Below, one piece after another: positions 6,999 through 9,999 of a stretch of DNA of 9,999 nt (its first letter is position 1; every line of letters starts with the position of its first letter). The notes under the pieces were generated by a model. It saw nothing but the letters and a program-made list of their open reading frames with translations, was not told the DNA's origin and searched no databases. The position numbers and the translations under genes were made by a program. The stretch is from Chlamydiia bacterium. Lineage in GTDB: Bacteria; Chlamydiota; Chlamydiia; Chlamydiales; FEN-1388. The stretch spans positions 1 to 9,999 of the forward strand of contig PMZB01000273.1 of NCBI GenBank assembly GCA_003170575.1. Reading direction: 5' to 3'.

Positions 6999-7740
6999 TA
7001 TTACTTGTAAGGCAATAAAGCGCAATGGCCCCCGCCTGGGCAACGTTAAGTGATTCTACTTTGTTGGACATGGGAATACGAAGGAAACTTTTTTTGAGGG
7101 TGGGAGGGATCACCGCTCCATGTGCTTCATTGCCAAGGACAAGAAGCCAAGATGGGGTAGGTGAAATTGCTCCTATGTCCTCTCCTTCGAGGTCGGCTAC
7201 AAAGAGGGTAGGGTTTTGAATATGCACTGTAAGCTCTTCCCAAGAAGTTGTGATCAGGGAAAGCTCAAAATGAGCGCCCTTTGCTGCACGAATTACCTTT
7301 GGGTTCCAGGGATCGCAGCAGGGCTCTATGAAAAAAACAGTTTCTAGGCCGAAGGCAAGAGCGGTTCGTAAAAGGGTCCCTACGTTTCCCGGATCTTGGA
7401 GTCTATCAAGAATAAGTCCCTTTTCAATGGATTGTGGGAATGAGTGTTGTGGAAGCGGATATTCAGCAAAGCAACCTTCAGGGGCTTCCAGCAAGGACAT
7501 CTTTTTTGCTATCTGGTCATCAATAAGAAAAATCTCCCCAGCAAACTGTTGAAACAGAGGAAGAAGAGATTCCACCAGGAACAGGCGAATGGGAGGTTTT
7601 TTCTTGATCAGGTCAAGCAGAAGGTTTTTGCCTTCAACCAGGACTGAGTTGGAAGCAGTTCTATAACTTTTTTCTTTTTGAAGACGAACCGCATGTTTCA
7701 CGATATCGTTGGAAGTGCTTGTGATTCTCTTGATACTCAT
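6994..7740 (-). CDS. SpoU/TrmH (SPOUT) family RNA 2'-O-methyltransferase
   Basis: Transfers a methyl group from S-adenosylmethionine to a ribose 2'-OH in tRNA or rRNA; the exact nucleotide cannot be told from sequence. The 248-residue length is typical for members with an N-terminal RNA-binding domain (residues 1-95, including 'NSVLVEGKNLL', an L30e-like substrate-binding fold). The catalytic SPOUT domain has all three motifs. Motif 1 is 'LDRLQDPGNVGTLLRTALAFG' split over 111-131, with N119 and R125. Motif 2 is LVLGNEAHG (200-208). Motif 3 is 'IPMSNKVESLNVAQAG' (222-237), which forms the knot that binds the cofactor. The ATG at 7740 overlaps the stop of the upstream nucleotidyltransferase gene (ATGA) and has no Shine-Dalgarno sequence, so translational coupling is likely. 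Pairing with an RNA 3'-end enzyme supports a tRNA or rRNA role. Members of this type are often annotated only as TrmH-family or RlmB-like. Confidence 0.93.
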   Translation of the reverse strand: MSIKRITSTSNDIVKHAVRLQKEKSYRTASNSVLVEGKNLLLDLIKKKPPIRLFLVESLLPLFQQFAGEIFLIDDQIAKKMSLLEAPEGCFAEYPLPQHSFPQSIEKGLILDRLQDPGNVGTLLRTALAFGLETVFFIEPCCDPWNPKVIRAAKGAHFELSLITTSWEELTVHIQNPTLFVADLEGEDIGAISPTPSWLLVLGNEAHGAVIPPTLKKSFLRIPMSNKVESLNVAQAGAIALYCLTSNM

Positions 7741-8948
7741 AGAATTTTTTGTTTGTGTAAAAGAGAGAGAAGCTTATTTTTATTTTTGACGCCAAGATTG
7801 CAGGAGAGAGAAAAGGCCTTTTCAATCAGTTCTCCAAGCCGTTTTCCTGAAGGAATGCCTAAAGCTTTAAATTCCTTGCCGCCGAGCAGGAACTTGCGTG
7901 TTTTTACTTGATTAATCCAAAAAGAAAGCTCTTTTTGCTTTTCTTTATGCCTCCTTACAAAGCTTTGAGGGACTTTTTTTGTTGCTGCTAAGGCCTCAAG
8001 TGCGCTTGTGACTTCTGGGAGGGCATAGAGGCGAGCTAAGATGTCTTTTCGTTGACGCGGGGTAAGCTTTTTTTCTAGCTGAGAATAGGCTGTCATGGCC
8101 GCTTTTTCTTTAGAAGAAAGGCGGAACTTCTCTGCTACAGCTTCTCTTGCACCATCGGGTGTGATTAGGCATACTGCTGCCGCAAGGGATTTTTTCTTGT
8201 ATCTTTTTACTGCTTCAAAAGCTTCTTGAAGAAGGGTTTGAGAAGCATTTTTAAGATGAGGGAAAAGATGGAACAAAAGTCCGCACGCCTTCATATCCTC
8301 AAGGCAGGAGTATAAAACTCCCTTTTGCAGCATCTTATCAAGTTCCTGCCAAATTCTTTCAGGAGAGACTGATGCGACAACATGAGAACATTCTTCCAAA
8401 ATAGCGTTCCAAGTGGTTTTTTCAGCCTTTAAGTGAAATACATTTTTAAAACGGATTGCCCGGATCATTCGAAGGCGATCCTCTTTAAACCGGTCTCTGG
8501 GAGAGCCGATGGTAGCAAGGATTTTTCGTTCCAGATCTTTTTTCCCGTCGACATAGTCGTAGACTTTTCTGTGAAGGGGATCGTAAAACATGCCGTTGAT
8601 CGTAAAGTCGCGCCTCTTGGCATCCTCTTCTGGGGATGCATGGAGGGAGATTGAGGAGGGCCTTCTTCCATCAATATACTGTTCATCAGAGCGGAAAGTG
8701 GCTACTTCAAACTCATGTCCTTGTATCCGTACCCTCACCACCCCAAACTGAACCCCCACAGCGATAGAATGAGGAAAAAGTCGCATCACTTCTTCAGGAT
8801 GAGCGGATGTGGCAATATCGATATCATCACTTTCCTTTCCAAGCAGAAAGTCCCTGACCCAGCCGCCAGCATAAAATGCTGTGTAGCCTGCTTCTTGAAG
8901 GGTTTTTACAATATGTCGCGCAAAGCGTTTTATTGGTTTTCGTTTCAT
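7737..8948 (-). CDS. cca: CCA tRNA nucleotidyltransferase / poly(A) polymerase family protein
   Basis: Class II nucleotidyltransferase that adds CCA to tRNA 3' ends or A-tails to RNA. The 403 residues carry, in order, GGWVRD (28-33), catalytic acids in DDIDIAT (41-47; D42 and D44), a 'EVATFRSDEQYIDGRRP' region (81-97), RRDFTINGM (112-120), 'EDRLRMIRAIRF' (156-167) and 'SPERIWQEL' (195-203). The C-terminal part is helical, with 'GGKEFKALGIPSGKRLGELI' near 356-375 as in the tail of the family. The YxDGRxP block looks more like CCA-adding enzymes than E. coli-type poly(A) polymerase, but chlamydial homologues are often called pcnB, so specificity is open. ATG at 8948 is the natural start; no Shine-Dalgarno is visible and the gap to the upstream gene is only 26 bases. 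Its stop overlaps the next start by 4 bases. Confidence 0.92.
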   Translation of the reverse strand: MKRKPIKRFARHIVKTLQEAGYTAFYAGGWVRDFLLGKESDDIDIATSAHPEEVMRLFPHSIAVGVQFGVVRVRIQGHEFEVATFRSDEQYIDGRRPSSISLHASPEEDAKRRDFTINGMFYDPLHRKVYDYVDGKKDLERKILATIGSPRDRFKEDRLRMIRAIRFKNVFHLKAEKTTWNAILEECSHVVASVSPERIWQELDKMLQKGVLYSCLEDMKACGLLFHLFPHLKNASQTLLQEAFEAVKRYKKKSLAAAVCLITPDGAREAVAEKFRLSSKEKAAMTAYSQLEKKLTPRQRKDILARLYALPEVTSALEALAATKKVPQSFVRRHKEKQKELSFWINQVKTRKFLLGGKEFKALGIPSGKRLGELIEKAFSLSCNLGVKNKNKLLSLLHKQKIL

Positions 8949-8974
8949 AGAATACGAATATACTTTTATGCCAA

Positions 8975-9999
8975 TTAAGGAGCACTAAGAAGATCCATCA
9001 CACGTTTTCCTTTAGTGGCAAAGAGAATAGGATGTTCTTTGATTATTGTTCTCCATTCTTTTATGCCCTCTGGAGGCAGGCTCATCCAAATGTTGCCGTC
9101 AACTAGATAGCCGTTTTTGATACCCTGATCCGTATTCTCGTCGCCTGTTCGTAGGCCAATTATATAGTGAAATTTCTGGGCTGCAGTAAGGGCTGCAAGT
9201 TGTGTGTGTCCCTTGCCTCCTTTAAAGTAGCAATATTCCATTGCGACTTGCATCAATTTTGTTCCTACATCGTGGTATAAGTCGGATGTTCTCTCTACCC
9301 AATCCACTTGTACAACTGGAAATGAAGATTGAGTGTCCTGAGCAAGCGGAGCGTAGATAATTTCTATTATTATCTTCCCTATTGTCGCCCAATTAGAGCT
9401 GTCTTTAGCGAAAAAAATAATCTTTCCATTAGATTTCTTTGGTTGTATGAAAATTTCTCGTGTCTCGTTGCTGTTTTTCAAGTGAACGGTTGTTTTCCCC
9501 CACAACTTACTCTCTTCTTGAACGTTTGCTTGAATAACAGCTTCAAGTAGTTCGGAAATTTTAAGATTTTGAGCAGTTTCTGGTTGTTGTCCGGAAATTC
9601 CCAACGCTTTTATAAATTTTTTGACTATTTTGCTCGATCTAAAGTCTTTTGCTCTTTTCTTGTTGGCATTGTGAGACCTTTCTTCATATCGATCAATTCG
9701 CATATCTAACCAGGTAGATAAATTAGCTAGTTGGGATAAAGTATTTTCGCTAATTTTTAATTGCTCTTGGCTGATATCCCTTAGCGATTTGTAAAACAAT
9801 TCACTAAGTTGTTGTACTGAATTTTGAAAATCATATTCATTTCTGTAAACCCAGCGATGTATTCTACTAAGAATTCCGTAATTATGTGGTTCAAAAGAGA
9901 GTGAAGTTCCCTTGGTGCGAATATAAATATTTTCTGGGTTTACGCCTGCTGCAATCAACCTCTTGTATTGCTTTGCTGCATTTATTAATTCGTTAATTG
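8975..9999 (-). CDS. Hypothetical protein with GNAT-like C-terminus, 5' end beyond the window
   Basis: The reading frame stays open to the window edge, so the true start lies outside; TTG at 9958 is only an internal codon, and 13 more residues ('INELINAAKQYKR') precede it. About 340 residues are visible. The N-terminal and central parts are helical and charged, with no recognised motif. The last 140 residues resemble a GNAT acetyltransferase: 'FPVVQVDWVERTSDLYHDVGTKLMQVAMEY' would be the core strand, a degenerate acetyl-CoA loop and its helix. It is followed by 'HTQLAALTAAQKFHYIIGLRT', like the family's 'yyklGF' region, then 'IWMSLPPEGIKEW'. From memory, similar C-termini occur in environmental chlamydiae. 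The canonical RxxGxG is incomplete, so activity is uncertain. The DNA is visibly more AT-rich than the nucleotidyltransferase gene beside it. The stop lies 26 bases before that gene, with which it may be co-transcribed. Confidence 0.7.
   Translation of the reverse strand, partial: INELINAAKQYKRLIAAGVNPENIYIRTKGTSLSFEPHNYGILSRIHRWVYRNEYDFQNSVQQLSELFYKSLRDISQEQLKISENTLSQLANLSTWLDMRIDRYEERSHNANKKRAKDFRSSKIVKKFIKALGISGQQPETAQNLKISELLEAVIQANVQEESKLWGKTTVHLKNSNETREIFIQPKKSNGKIIFFAKDSSNWATIGKIIIEIIYAPLAQDTQSSFPVVQVDWVERTSDLYHDVGTKLMQVAMEYCYFKGGKGHTQLAALTAAQKFHYIIGLRTGDENTDQGIKNGYLVDGNIWMSLPPEGIKEWRTIIKEHPILFATKGKRVMDLLSAP

Noticed and set aside
8949..8974. Promoter for the nucleotidyltransferase gene (TTGGCA present on the minus strand)
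   Set aside because: No -10 element lies at suitable spacing before the start codon; read-through from the upstream gene is more likely.

Overview
The window looks like chromosomal DNA of an intracellular, Chlamydiae-like bacterium (environmental chlamydia / Parachlamydiales type). This rests on the N-terminal module of the first gene: a conserved soluble stretch with 'LGY..C' followed by 'T......L.TALKVLSY' and one membrane helix. From memory this recurs in many hypothetical proteins of those organisms; no search was possible. Moderate-to-low GC, tight packing and housekeeping genes interleaved with uncharacterised proteins fit that picture. The taxonomic call is an inference.

Layout. Positions 1-1791 (+) hold two unrecognised proteins. 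The first has one predicted membrane helix. The second, behind a good sigma70-like promoter, ends in a basic, proline-rich tail with a fragmentary WH2-like motif. Positions 1931-3379 (+) encode a three-domain fusion, GNAT-Nudix-GNAT, whose Nudix box has lost one metal-ligand glutamate. It meets the next gene tail to tail with a 4-nt overlap. Positions 3376-5687 (-) are a two-gene operon: a 12-helix MFS transporter starting at TTG behind its own promoter, then RsgA (30S-maturation GTPase), joined by an ATGA overlap. Positions 5816-6886 (-) encode an unrecognised protein whose C-terminal half resembles a degenerate class I methyltransferase fold. Positions 6994-8948 (-) hold a CCA-adding/poly(A) polymerase-type nucleotidyltransferase followed, through a second ATGA overlap, by a SpoU/TrmH-family RNA 2'-O-methyltransferase. 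Positions 8975-9999 (-) are the 3' part of a gene that runs off the window and ends in a GNAT-like region.

How the genes work together. The recognisable minus-strand genes concern RNA and ribosomes: RsgA matures the 30S subunit, the nucleotidyltransferase acts on RNA 3' ends, and the SpoU protein methylates tRNA or rRNA. Between and around them are uncharacterised proteins that could be lineage-specific or host-interaction factors. No tRNA, rRNA, insertion sequence, CRISPR array, integrase or phage gene was seen. No intergenic gap exceeds about 140 bases. I found no convincing new multi-gene system; the most unusual single items are the triple fusion and the proline-rich protein.
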